From Agrostemma githago (lineage: Eukaryota; Streptophyta; Magnoliopsida; Caryophyllales; Caryophyllaceae), in assembly GCA_958450325.1 (NCBI GenBank), contig OY288247.1:6810429-6874428 (forward strand): 64,000 nucleotides of DNA, given 5' to 3'. A program made the translations under genes and the position numbers. The notes below the pieces were generated by a model. It worked only from the letters and a program-made list of their open reading frames with translations. It was not told where the DNA came from and made no database searches. Positions 8,385 to 18,529 of the stretch are shown piece after piece (the first letter of the stretch is position 1; the number at the start of each line of letters is the position of its first letter).

Positions 8385-10975
8385 GCTTTCGCCCCTGGCT
8401 CCAGGTGGTCGGACGCCGGGTGTTCGGCTGGTATTTCACCTTCCCTGCTGGGGGAACTGTCAGCCTTTCTTTTTCCTTTTCTTTCTTTTTCTTGTTCTTG
8501 CAGGGCCACAGAGTAGCATTGTCTGGCTGACTCTTGGTCTCCGCGCACTTTTCCCTCTAGTCCGAAATCGGTGACATATGCTATGGTGAGGGCCCTGATG
8601 GAGATGGCCGCCTCGATTTCGTCCAGGGTGGCTCTGCCAATTAGGGCATTGTAGGCGGATCTCGCATCCACAACAACAAAGGTTGCCCTGACGTTTCTGG
8701 CAGTGGCGCCTTCTCCAAAGGTCACGGGCAGGTCTATGACTCCCATGGGCAGCACGCCTGCTCCACTGAATCCGTATAGCGATCCGGGGGCAGGTCGTAG
8801 GTGCCTTTTCTCCAGGCCCATCTTTTCGAAGGCATCTTTGTACAGTAGATTTGTGTATGCGCTAGTGTCTACCATACACCTCCGCACAATGTGGTTGCTG
8901 ATCTCGAGGGACAGCACCAAAGGATCGCTGTGCGGGTATACTACGCGCCCTGCATCATCAGGAGTGATGCTTAAGGTTACACCCCTGGAACTCCCTGCTT
9001 TCTCAGCATAGCAGATCTGGTTTTTTAGTTCACGCATTTGTATTTTTTGGCCTCTTCGACTGAGCTGGCCCTCAGTGCCCCCTGAAATTACATGGATCAC
9101 CATGCGATTCTGTACTGACCCTTCGGGCTTTTCAGACACTTCTTTTTGGGACTTATTCTTAGCTGCGTAGTTGGCTAACCATCCGTTCCTGATTAACTTC
9201 TCGATTTCGTCTTTCAGGTGACAGCATTCTTCGGTGGTATGGCCTATGCAGTCGTGGAAAGTGCAGAATTTCTTGGGATCTCCCTTCGGGCTGCGAGGTT
9301 TGTTCGGGCGATTCCACTTGGCAGTCTCTTTCTCCAGTTCGAAGATCTCTGCCCTGGATTTGTTCAGGGCAGTGTAACTATTGAACCTGGGCTGGTAGAC
9401 AGCGCGCTCCTTCTTGGGAGTGTCTCCCTCTTCTCTCTGCTTGCCTGGTTTATTTCTGCTACGCCCACCCTGCGGTCCCCCTTGAGGCTTTGTCTGGCCT
9501 GCAGAGGTATCCGTCAGGCCGTGGAACTCCTCCTGCAGAATGAACCCTTCCGCAATTTTCCTGGCCATGGCTAAGGTTTCTGGCTGAGCTCTGATCATCT
9601 GGTTTTTCATTTCCCCTGGAAGCAGGGAGATTGTCAGGGCGTAGGCGGCAGTGGAATCATCGATCTCTCTGACCTGCTGGTAGGATAGATCAAACCTTCT
9701 CAGGTATTCCCTCACACTTTCACCCTTTTTCTGCTTCAGGGTCATAAGATCGAAACGAGTGAGGCGCCTTCTCTTATTCCCGGCATATTGCTCGAGGAAG
9801 ATTTCAGCCAACTCTATAAAGAACTTGATTGACCCCTGGCGGAGGTCTCTGAACCATCCTTGCGCCAGCCCCACCAAGGTGGTTGGGAAAACCTTGCACC
9901 AGATGACATCATCTACGTCGTACATACCCATGTGGCTCTCAAATGCCGCCAGGTGATCTTCAGGATCTGTCGTACCGTCAAATTTAATGGTGGGCATTTT
10001 GATTTTTGGAATGAGGTATTCTTGTACCTCAGGGTGCAGCGGGGTTTTTGTAGGCCTGCCTACCAGTCGTGACCTGCTTTCCCCAGAGTGGTTACCGTGA
10101 GAATCCCATTGCTTATGGGTCGGTTTCCTCGTACTGGGGGAGCGGTGCCTTGGTGGCGGCCTGCTCGCCGCTTCATCCTCTGTTTCCGGGGAGATCTGCC
10201 TGGGTCTCTTCCTCTGAGAGTGACAGAAACTCTCACCCTGGTGGTACTTTGACTCGAGCGGCTGCCCTCGATTGAGCCTTGATTGCAGGCTCTGAGATAA
10301 ACCGGGGGCTGCCTGCTCTCTGGCTGCCGGAGTTAGCCTGGAGAAAACCCCGCCTGGTTTCTCTCCCAAGCGTTTTGACATAGGCTCCCTGGGCCTCATT
10401 CGCTCCCGTAATCCTCGGGATAAGCCTCCCTGCCCTCCAGACGCTGATTCTGTCGTGTGAACGGAGAACGCCTGCTGGACGGGTGGCTCTGGATTGCCAG
10501 TGGTAATGCGCCTTTGCACATGCGCGTACGCTTGAGCCGTCCGTCTCGCTTTCCTTTGCGCGTTTCTGGTGGCGGTCCGCCTCGTGCCCCCGGCCTCATC
10601 CCTACTGATTGGGGACGGTTGCCTGGGAGCCGATGCGACCCTGCCTACCAAATCCTCAGGAGTGAACTCCTGGTTCAGCATTGCAGAGAAGAACGCGGCT
10701 GTCTGTGCCATCTGAGCTGGGGTCAGATTGAGGGCGTGACCTGGGTGTGTCCCCAACTCAGGTGTCACAGCAGTGTTGGATCCGCCGAGGAGACTGGTTC
10801 CCCCTACCCCTAAGATCGTGGTAGGAGGGACCCTCTCCGACTGCGGCATACCGTACAGGGGGGTCACCGGTGTGACCGTCGGACCTGTTCCTGCACTGGC
10901 ATCAATGATTTCTGGCATAATTGTTTTAGTTTTGGGATTATGAGTGGTTGATTTTAGTGGGTAACTCGTGAGCAC
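8378..10975 (-). CDS. Tat-1 gag-protease polyprotein
   Basis: The open frame of 865 aa starts about 10 bases from the PBS. A more natural start may be the Met of MPEIIDASAG at about 10918. The first third is low-complexity and basic. A retrotransposon gag domain lies at about residues 325-480 (FDGTTDPEDHLAAFE). A modified zinc-binding stretch follows at about 565-590 (CTFHDCIGHTTEEC). A pepsin-like protease lies at about 650-790, but its active-site triplet reads Asp-Thr-Ser (VDTSAYTN) where Asp-Thr-Gly or Asp-Gly-Ser is expected. Gag forms the virus-like particle and the protease would process the polyprotein. The reading frame is intact even though pol next to it is broken. Confidence 0.9.
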   Translation of the reverse strand: MLTSYPLKSTTHNPKTKTIMPEIIDASAGTGPTVTPVTPLYGMPQSERVPPTTILGVGGTSLLGGSNTAVTPELGTHPGHALNLTPAQMAQTAAFFSAMLNQEFTPEDLVGRVASAPRQPSPISRDEAGGTRRTATRNAQRKARRTAQAYAHVQRRITTGNPEPPVQQAFSVHTTESASGGQGGLSRGLRERMRPREPMSKRLGEKPGGVFSRLTPAAREQAAPGLSQSLQSRLNRGQPLESKYHQGESFCHSQRKRPRQISPETEDEAASRPPPRHRSPSTRKPTHKQWDSHGNHSGESRSRLVGRPTKTPLHPEVQEYLIPKIKMPTIKFDGTTDPEDHLAAFESHMGMYDVDDVIWCKVFPTTLVGLAQGWFRDLRQGSIKFFIELAEIFLEQYAGNKRRRLTRFDLMTLKQKKGESVREYLRRFDLSYQQVREIDDSTAAYALTISLLPGEMKNQMIRAQPETLAMARKIAEGFILQEEFHGLTDTSAGQTKPQGGPQGGRSRNKPGKQREEGDTPKKERAVYQPRFNSYTALNKSRAEIFELEKETAKWNRPNKPRSPKGDPKKFCTFHDCIGHTTEECCHLKDEIEKLIRNGWLANYAAKNKSQKEVSEKPEGSVQNRMVIHVISGGTEGQLSRRGQKIQMRELKNQICYAEKAGSSRGVTLSITPDDAGRVVYPHSDPLVLSLEISNHIVRRCMVDTSAYTNLLYKDAFEKMGLEKRHLRPAPGSLYGFSGAGVLPMGVIDLPVTFGEGATARNVRATFVVVDARSAYNALIGRATLDEIEAAISIRALTIAYVTDFGLEGKVRGDQESARQCYSVALQEQEKERKGKRKADSSPSREGEIPAEHPASDHLEPGAKAC

Positions 10976-10985
10976 AACCGTAATT

Positions 10986-11003
10986 TCCCCACAGACGGTG
11001 CCA
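10986..11003 (-). promoter_or_regulatory. Tat-1 primer-binding site
   Basis: On the element strand it reads TGGCACCGTCTGTGGGGA, three bases (ATT) inside the LTR end. It resembles the TGGCGCCG... sites of the Tat/Athila clade, with A in place of G at position 5. Confidence 0.75.
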
Positions 11004-11006
11004 AAT

Positions 11007-11679
11007 TGTTCCGGTCACGGAAACAATTTACCCGGCCTTGGATCCGGGCTGTATTGATCGGATTAACGGTTAACAATTGATCGTTTGATTTCCTTCAGCC
11101 TCCCCTTCCTCTCACTCCCTTGGTCGGACCTTCCCGGCGGAGTTGGCCTACTCCCTGCACAACGAACGCACAGGGCCTCGGAGGTTGTCCGAGGAAACCC
11201 TCTCCGATGCCTAAGTCAGTCCGTGAAGTGCCTTGACGAACCTAGCTCGTGAGGAACTAGGTGGCGTTTTTAGGAGTGGGAATCTAGAGAGAGAAAATCC
11301 AACCCCCTCTATGTGGGAAATGGGTAAATATTTATACCTTCCCACAAGAGAGAGGAAAAGAGAAAGAAGAGGAGGGAAATGAACGGATGCTGGTGCGACA
11401 CGTGGACTCACCTTGTCCACCCATTTCCTCTTACCTTAGGCAAAATGACGGATGGGTCCTCGGCTTTCCTTTGGTCCTGCTTAGGCGGGAGCGCCTTGGA
11501 AGCAGGCGGGAGGCCTGATTTGCCCTGCATGGCAGGCGGCTAAGGGATTAAGGCCATACTCTTGGAGATTCCAATGACGCTGACGGACAGTCTGCTGGGC
11601 AAGCCTTTCCTCTTTCTGGGACCGGTCACCTTGGGGCCTGACTGGCAGGCGGCCCGAGGTAGGCAGCCGACCCCCATCA
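11007..11679 (-). repeat. Tat-1 5' LTR (673 bp)
   Basis: The plus-strand ends are TGTTCCGG at 11007 and CCCCCATCA at 11679, so the LTR has TG/CA ends on either strand. Its last 167 bases match the start of the window. It is followed by an (ATT)n run. Confidence 0.92.
11325..11336 (-). promoter_or_regulatory. TATA box in Tat-1 5' LTR
   Basis: Reads TATAAATATTTA on the element strand. It is well placed in the LTR to start the genomic RNA around 11295, about 290 bases before the end of the LTR. Confidence 0.55.

Positions 11680-11711
<32 letters not shown>
11680..11711. repeat. (ATT)n microsatellite beside Tat-1
   Basis: About 10 ATT units directly abut the LTR end. The element either inserted into a microsatellite or the run grew from the junction; the missing left flank would decide. 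Confidence 0.9.
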
Positions 11712-11796
11712 CATCGTGTTTGATGAATCCATGTTTCTAGATCGGAGTTATGGCGAACCACTAATGTCTTAATTAAAGCTTTTTCTGTGTTATAGG
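11712..11796. other. Short host stretch and left TSD of Copia-A
   Basis: About 80 bases of unassigned sequence between Tat-1 and Copia-A, ending with ATAGG (11792-11796). ATAGG recurs at 40885-40889 right after the other end of Copia-A. Confidence 0.7.
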
Positions 11797-11857
11797 TGTA
11801 GAAATAATATGCTTGATTGAGTAATTGTATTAATGAATCACAACGTATAAATACATG
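11797..11857 (-). repeat. Copia-A 3' LTR, first fragment
   Basis: Starts TGTAGAAATAAT and matches 40674 onward. It is broken off after ACATG (11853-11857), the target duplicated by Tat-2. Confidence 0.9.
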
Positions 11858-14048
11858 TGTGGACATGACATAGGTTCACCCCGACGCGGTCACGCGCGAG
11901 TTTGGGGAGGCGAATGAATCTCCATATGAGATGGTCAAATTGAAATTTAAATCGAAGTAGGAGTCGCCACCGAACTTTGTGGGAGTTCGGGCCCGTTCGA
12001 ACCCACTCTATGTCGTAGTGGGCCGTGTACAAAATACGGCCCATTTCCGATGTCAGAGTTTATTGGGTTCGTCCCTTAGCATTTGATACCGATACCGACA
12101 TTATCGGATATCGTATATTGAATGACTCTCGTTGCCAATGTATTCGGACATCCGGAAACCATGGTTCTGAGTAAGGGGTGAGGGTACGTGTTGGGAAGTT
12201 CACTAAGAACACCCAACACCGCCCGCACTTAGCGGCCTTTACTAAGATATCATTCGTTTTTTACGTACACGCGTTAGTTCGATAGTGGAATGATATGCAA
12301 ACATTATTTTTCCTAAGCATGTGAGAGAAATTGAACGGGTTGCTAAGTCGTTTAATGCATCTTAAACTAATAACGTCAAAGTTATTTTAGCATGTGAAGT
12401 TCGTTTTAGTCTAATAAAACAATAGAAATAAACTGCTACAAACACTAGAAAACGAGTTAGTAACGATTGAATAAATCGAATAAAGATGCAAATACGATAA
12501 TATGCATGTTTCGAAAAAGTTTTATGACTCGTGAAAAATACTTTGTCGAAATCTGAAAATATACCGAGAAAACCGCTGTTTTATGTGAGAAAACGATGCT
12601 GGAAAAATCGGAAAAAAAACGAAAAAAGGCCGCGGCTTACTGCAGCCCGCGCGAATCGCCCGGGAAGGGCGCGACTCGCACGGGTGGCTGTCTCGGATTC
12701 GGTTTTCGAAAATTGCTAATTTTGATAAATCGCGTACAAATATGGATTAATTTATACTCGATTTATATTTTCGATATTCGTCGTATTCGATATTCGATTA
12801 TGAAATCGATATCAAATAGTTAGAATTATTTTTTAGAAAAAAGTTTTGTAAAGTTTATTTTGAAAAGAGTTTGAACGAAAAGAGAAAATGCTAATTCTCT
12901 TCGCTTAAAAAATCGTCGAATTTTTTTTAAAAAAGATGTAACGATTTTTTAGCATCAACGAGATTTAATTTAGTTCTTCGTTAAATACAATATTCGATTA
13001 GAGAATCGATGTCGTATTTTAAGAACGTTTATATATAAAAAATAGTTTTTGTAGTATCGATATTATGTAAAAAAAATATGCGACAACGACCCGTAATAAA
13101 GACAGACCGACGACACGACAACGAGAAAAGGACGAGAGAAGGGAAGAGAGAAAGGAAGAATCGGGTTTGATTTCACACCCTCAACCTACATGCTTTGTTT
13201 TCTCGGAATAAGGCTCGTCGGAAAGTGGCTTAGACTCGGGAGCGTCGAGATGATGTGGGATGAGTTTGGGGTGTCGGTTTGGTCGGGTGATGTGGCGAGT
13301 TTTGGCCGGTTTGAGGGTCGGTTTTGTCGGGTTGGATTCGTCGAGAATTGCTTAGTGTAACGAGGTTGTATGCGGGAATATTTGATGTATGGTTGATGTA
13401 TATAGTTTGTAAAAATTTCTGCGTGTCCTTTGTGTTTGAATGGAGGGTCCTATTTATAGGCGAAGAGGTTTAGGAGAGGTGTCTTGCTTGGACAACAAGA
13501 AACACCGATTAGATAGGAAATGTAGGAGTTCGAAGGGGAGCGAGAGTCTCATTTCTTGGTGAAGAAGCCGAGCATCTCGGCTGTTTTTGGCTGCCTTGGC
13601 CGAGTGTTTGACACTCGGTCGGTAATTGCTTTAGTTTTCGGATAGAATTCCACTTGAGATCAAATTCTATCCTCGAATGGATTTCTTTAATATTTTTTGA
13701 AGCTGATTTTTGTAGCATTTGAGTCCAAACCGGACGTGTAGTGTCACGGCTGGTCCGTGTATCTCGGGAAAAAATATCTTTGACCGGGTTTGACCCGGTC
13801 GCTAAAAGATGGTTTTGCTCCTGGTGCCGGATTCGACCCAAATTAGTCTTATTTGACTCGAAACGACTTACTGGGCCTGGATTTGAGGTTGGTTTTGTAA
13901 GATTTGTACTCCGTAATAAGCCTAAACCAAATGTCCATGATTACGAGCCCATATCCGAGTCCATCAAAGCACGTTTGCGTCCGATCATCATCGGGTGTTT
14001 GGCGGGAACTACTATAGATACCTGGCGGTCAAAATGTGGGTGTCTACA
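11858..14048 (-). repeat. Tat-2 3' LTR (2191 bp)
   Basis: Begins TGTGGACATGACATAGG and ends GGTGTCTACA. It matches 35588-37758 with scattered differences and an extra GC-rich stretch near 12650-12680. No gene inside. Confidence 0.95.
13451..13458 (-). promoter_or_regulatory. TATA box in Tat-2 3' LTR
   Basis: TATAAATA on the element strand. The same box occurs at 37161-37168 in the 5' LTR, where it would drive the genomic RNA. Confidence 0.55.
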
Positions 14049-14061
14049 GAGCCCCCACTCT
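14049..14061 (-). promoter_or_regulatory. Tat-2 polypurine tract
   Basis: AGAGTGGGGGCTC on the element strand lies directly against the LTR, the right place for priming plus-strand DNA. Confidence 0.65.
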
Positions 14062-14680
14062 GACTGAGGCTTGGACAAGGCAAAAGTCAGAGTAGCTACC
14101 AGGTCAATCAAGGATTAAAACCTGGCAGACTTCCGATCAGGACGTGTATAGTCCATTAGACCTGCGTGAAGGGCTCGCCAGCCATAGGCTAGAAATAATA
14201 CCTGGGTTGATGTCGATAATGTCGCGGGAGCTTGCCTTGGAAGCTATGGGTATACCTGTTTGCAGGTACATACTGTCTTAGAATTGCGCGGGAGCTTGCC
14301 TTGGAAGCTATGGACATATCTGTTTACAGATATATCCCGAAAGAGGTCGCTTGAGTTTTTCCCACTGGGGAATTTTGGAGGATTCTTCGGGAGTCTTGGG
14401 TGTACCTGTATGCTGACAATAATTTGCATGCAATATCTAGGTGAAACACCGACTCACGCTGGGGAAGAAATGATTTTTTTTTTGATTTTTGAAAAGAAAA
14501 ATGCTGAAAATCTTTTTTTGAAAATTTTGGAAATAGGACGCTTGGGATGACTTGATCATTGATCAGATTCTGACACGGATTCCTACAATCCCCTGGTTAG
14601 GCTTGTATGCCTAGACGAAGCAGGGAGTGTGATAAGAAAATTCCTATTCCTGCGGTGACTAGGAAAGAGATTTCCTCTAT
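14062..14680. other. Tat-2 3' spacer with two repeated hairpins
   Basis: No gene seen. A GCGGGAGCTTGCCTTGGAAG block occurs at about 14224 and again at about 14287. Each copy is followed by an inverted repeat, TACCTGTTTGCAGGTA at about 14252-14268 and ATATCTGTTTACAGATAT at about 14315-14333. A weaker third version follows near 14403. AT-rich runs fill 14465-14525. Confidence 0.6.
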
Positions 14681-14688
14681 TATAAATA
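14681..14688 (+). promoter_or_regulatory. TATA box of the Tat-2 antisense gene
   Basis: TATAAATA. Transcription should begin near 14712, and the first ATG after that is at 14789 (CAATGGG context). Confidence 0.65.
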
Positions 14689-14788
14689 GAGGGTTCTTGC
14701 TCCTTATTTTTCATATTCCAATCCAAATCTTTTCCTTCTATCTTAAAAATCCCTTAGACTTTTTAAGACAAAAAAAACTATTCTTGCA

Positions 14789-15723
14789 ATGGGTATTGAT
14801 CATCTGACCGCGATGCTTCAGGCATGGGCTCAAGACTTTCGAGATGAAGATAAAGTTCAGCTAACTCAAATGGGAATTGCTGCCTTATTCCCACTTCAGC
14901 GACTTAGGGTAGATTCGCACTTTCTCGATGCTTGCTTATCCTTTTGGGATACTACCCACCATGTTTTCGCATTTTCTCGAGGAGAAATATGTTCCCTTCC
15001 CGAAGAAATTGCAGCTATAGGCGTTGGTGCCCTAATGCTCGTCCTGTTATTCCCCCATTTTATCCTGACCCGAGGAGAAGATTAAGGGATTTTCTAGGCT
15101 TGTCACATGCTGAGACGGCCCGTATGGTAAAGGGAGATTCGGTTTCCCTATTTGACCTGGCTGACAAATTCATGAACCCAGTTGGCGCAAGAATTACTTC
15201 TACCTATAGACGTAGGGCTTTTGCCTTTTGTATGCTGCATCGATATGCTTTTGAAGGTCGGATGGATGCGGACTCGTGTTTGGGTGAAATCAGGCTGATT
15301 AGCATAGTTGACCAGATGGAGACGGGTCATAGCCCGGCTTGGCTGATAACCGGGGAGATTATTATGGGCCTTGATGCTAGAAGACTTGACTCGGATCGAC
15401 AGTTGACAGGAAGCATCCGTCTTCTGCAGGTATTTAACCGTTTTTCCCCTTTTTTTTTCGAAAGATTGCCCGAATTTTCCGAAATTTTTTTTTGAATTCT
15501 CCAAATTTTCGAAATTTTTGATTTTTTTTTTCGAAATTTTGATTTTCTCGAAAATTTTTAATTTATTCTTTTTTTCGAAATTTTTTTTAATAATTTTTTT
15601 CTTTAATTTTGTCGATTTTTTTTGGAAATTAATAGAAGAAATTTATTAAAAACCGCTCCTGTTTTCTTTTCTTGATTGCAGTGGTTGTGCCCTTTTGAGA
15701 GGCTGCCTACGTATCCACAATAA
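14789..15723 (+). pseudogene. Antisense gene of Tat-2: plant-mobile-domain (PMD)-like protein, two exons, one frameshift
   Basis: Exon 1 is 14789-15429, intron 15430-15681 and exon 2 15682-15723, joined in frame. The protein would be about 225 aa. FWDTTHHVFAFSRGEICSLP, followed by a Gly-Trp-Cys-Pro block and YPDPRRRLRDFLG, fits the plant mobile domain (MAIN/MAIL1 family, PF10536-like), which is known to travel on Gypsy and MULE elements. A one-base loss near 15022 shifts the frame between the ORFs at 14789-15085 and 14932-15495, so this copy is broken. The gene lies between the integrase and the 3' LTR, antisense to both. Host PMD proteins act in silencing and genome stability; what the element gains from carrying one is unknown. 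The domain call is from memory of the family pattern. Confidence 0.7.
15430..15681 (+). other. Intron of the Tat-2 antisense gene
   Basis: The donor is CTGCAG/GTATTT and the acceptor is TTGATTGCAG at 15681. The intron is 252 bp and extremely T-rich, as plant introns are. Exon 2 adds 13 codons and stops at 15721-15723. Confidence 0.7.
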
Positions 15724-15898
15724 ATGGAATCAAACCAAACGTAGTTCAGACTTAATTTGCAATTTCGAAATACATCAAGACTATTGGTTCAAGATGCTTG
15801 TAACAGTAGAGTAAGTAATTCTAGCTTTTGACTTGTCTTTAAAAGTTTGAAAAAGATGTTTTTAATAAACTTTTGCAAATGACATTGAGAGAGATGGG
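15724..15898. other. Spacer between antisense gene and integrase end of Tat-2
   Basis: Contains inverted hexamers CTACGT (about 15707) and ACGTAG (about 15739) that could close a hairpin across the stop codon of the antisense gene. Otherwise nothing recognised. Confidence 0.45.
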
Positions 15899-16637
15899 TT
15901 AGGGGTAGTAACGCTTCAGCTGATCCAGGTTAGTTGGGTTGACGAACTCATTCCCGTCCAGGTCCGTTAGCATTACTGCTCCGCCTGATAGAATCTTCTT
16001 TACCAAATATGGCCCAGCCCAGTTAGGTTTGAACTTTCCCCTTGGGTCTACTGGTAACAAAGCTCGAACAGATTTGAGAACCAAATCTCCTTCTTTGATG
16101 TTTCTGGGCCTTACCCTTTTGTTGAAAGCCCGTTGGATCCTCTTCTGATAGATTTTTATATTATTGAGGGCACGAGATCGTCGTTCGTCTAAAAGGACTA
16201 GCGAGTCATATCGTGCTCGAACCCAATCAGCTTCGGGTACTTGACTCTCGAGTAGGATTCTGAGTGACGGTACCTCTAACTCAACAGGTTGGACCGCTTC
16301 CATGCCGTATGTAAGGTAATACGGTGTTGCCCCGGTCGCAGTACGAATCAAGGTCCGATATCCCCAAAGTGCAAATGGTATTTTGTCGGGCCAATCCCGG
16401 TAATTATCAGCCATCTTTTTGAGTATGGTGACAATTGTTTTATTAGCCGCTTCTACCGCTCCATTGGTTTGTGGTCGGTAGGGTGAAGATGTATGCCTTT
16501 GAATTTTGTACTTGGTGAGCAAGGCTGCTGTTTCAACTTGAAAATGGGTCCCGTGGTCACTGATGAATTCATGAGGGATCCCATACCGGCATATTATCTT
16601 ATTTTGAATAAACTTGGCGACATGCTTGGCATTGAGA
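15899..16637 (-). pseudogene. Tat-2 integrase, C-terminal portion, separated by Athila
   Basis: This is open from the Athila junction to its stop at 15899. It contains the second catalytic Asp (FISDHGTHFQ), the Glu (PQTNGAVEAANK) and the C-terminal domain with GDLVLK and NWAGPYLV. The N-terminal integrase continues at 28933 on the far side of the Athila insertion. The ATACG duplication at 16638-16642 and 28928-28932 marks the break. Confidence 0.92.
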
Positions 16638-16642
16638 ATACG

Positions 16643-18506
16643 TGATTAGTCTAGTTTAGTAGGGATTAATAAGGGTCACTTAGTTGACTATTTTGTAGAT
16701 TTGGGTGTGTTTTGACGGATTATTGTGTGCATGTCGTAATTGATGGGTTAATATAATAAAATGTGTAATTAGGTGGATTAAAGGGTGAAAAGTAATATGG
16801 GTTGTAATTGAAATATTTATTGGGTTAAAGTGTCAACAATCCTTTGGAAGTGAAGACAAATCAAGCCCAAAGTGAAAGTGGAAGCCCAGACCAAGTAGAA
16901 GGAAGAAGTGGAGAATTTCTAAAATCCGCTGCCAGCGGATTTTCCAAATTCCGCTGCCAGCGGAATTTCTTGCCAGCAGATTTCCAAAAATCCGCTGCCA
17001 GCGGCAGAAATTTATGCATAGGATTCCTTCTTGGATTCTTTTTCGCATAGGATTCTTTCTCTAGTCTTTTGTTCTTCTTCTTTACTCACCTCTTTTATTC
17101 TTCTTCTTCATTATGAGGCATTTTATGAGGCTTTATGAGCCATTGATGAAGATGCTCCATGGATGACTATATAAGGAGAAGTTCACCATCACATTCATCA
17201 TCCAACACATCAATCATCACTTGTAATTCTCAAAAACACATATAGTTTCTATCATATTTTCTAGCTTATTTTGCAAGTAGTCCATTTGTATGGAGGGCTA
17301 AGTTCTTATTCTTGGAACAAGTAGTCGAAGCCTTTCAAGTTAGTGAATTGTAAGACTCATTTCTAATTTAATTTTATATTAGAATATCAAGTTTAATTTG
17401 CAATATTTCTTGGTTTGTTAATTCATCTTCTAGTTTGATCACCTAGTTGTTGTTATTGATAAATCATTGCTAGAATAGTTAAATGAATCTTTTGTTTGTT
17501 TAACTATATCCGAGTAGGAAATATAATTCACCAATTTGTATGCTTTTCATCGTTGTTGAGTTATAAGGATTAAACTTGTATGAAATAAAGTGATACCGCT
17601 TGAGTAATCATTCTTCATCTTTGCTAAATTCCATCGTTCTAATCTACATATTGATATGATTTAGACGCTTGATTTAAATTGACAATATTGTAAGGGTTAT
17701 TTGAGTATGCTTCTCATATCTTATAACTATTAATAAGTGGAATTGGAAGTCGATTAAACTTCATAGCAAAGTATTCTAATATAAAGTGTAAAGTAGAAGA
17801 GTCAATGATCAATTCGTTAAACCTGATGGTGGATATTGCTTGGTCCAAGTACTTTTCTCATATTTGTTAGATCGTTTAAATGAATCTTTTGTTTGTTTAA
17901 CTATATCCGAGTAGGAAATATAATTCACCAATTTGTATGCTTTTCATCGTTGTTGAGTTATAAGGATTAAACTTGTATGAAATAAAGTGATACCGCTTGA
18001 GTAATCATTCTTCATCTTTGCTAAATTCCATCGTTCTAATCTACATATTGATATGATTTAGACGCTTGATTTAAATTGACAATATTGTAAGGGTTATTTG
18101 AGTATGCTTCTCATATCTTATAACTATTAATAAGTGGAATTGGAAGTCGATTAAACTTCATAGCAAAGTATTCTAATATAAAGTGTAAAGTAGAAGAGTC
18201 AATGATCAATTCGTTAAACCTGATGGTGGATATTGCTTGGTCCAAATACTTTTCTCATATTTGTTAGATCGTTTATTAGTATTAGTTTATTTTATTTTGT
18301 TAATTTATTTTTTTAGTTTATTAGACTTAGAGTAATCATTCACACATAAATCCCTCCATATTGGTTACTAATTTATATAGATTTATACACACTTAAAACG
18401 ACATAATTATCTTCCTTGTGGGTTCGACCCCTACTTTCACTAACTAATAGTTTGTGTTAGAAGTGGATTAAAATTGTAATTTGGAGACTCACGACAAGTC
18501 TAGCCA
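16643..18506 (+). repeat. Athila 5' LTR (1864 bp) with internal duplication
   Basis: TGATTAG...CTAGCCA. It is 434 bp longer than the 3' LTR. A direct duplication at 17481-17877 and 17878-18274 explains 397 bp and an extra palindrome-bearing stretch at about 16960-17000 the rest. Confidence 0.95.
17481..18274 (+). repeat. 397-bp tandem duplication inside the Athila 5' LTR
   Basis: Two adjacent copies start with AAATGAATCTTTTG. I see a single difference (CCAAGT versus CCAAAT near the end). The 3' LTR has only one copy. Confidence 0.93.
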
Positions 18507-18511
18507 AATTT

Positions 18512-18529
18512 TGGCGCCGTTGCCGGGGA
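18512..18529 (+). promoter_or_regulatory. Athila primer-binding site
   Basis: TGGCGCCGTTGCCGGGGA, the tRNA-Asp-type site typical of Athila and Tat, five bases after the LTR. Confidence 0.9.

Larger units (their letters stand above)
1..11679 (-). mobile_element. Tat-1: Ty3/Gypsy Tat-lineage LTR retrotransposon, left end outside the window
   Basis: Minus-strand element with its 5' LTR at 11007-11679 and 3' LTR at 1-174, cut by the window start. From right to left it has a PBS, gag-protease, RT, RNase H, a second archaeal-type RNase H, integrase, a tandem array and a region with plus-strand genes. The double RNase H, the 3' tandem repeats and the antisense ORFs are known features of the Tat group (Retand/Grande/Ogre relatives). 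The two LTR copies differ by one substitution and a 7-bp AGGCGGC duplication over about 167 bases, so insertion is recent. Pol nevertheless has a frameshift and three stops, suggesting help from another copy. The target duplication cannot be checked because the left end is missing. Confidence 0.93.

Noticed and set aside
11481..11732. Minus-strand ORF with an Ile run
   Set aside because: The Ile run is translated (ATT)n microsatellite and the rest is LTR.
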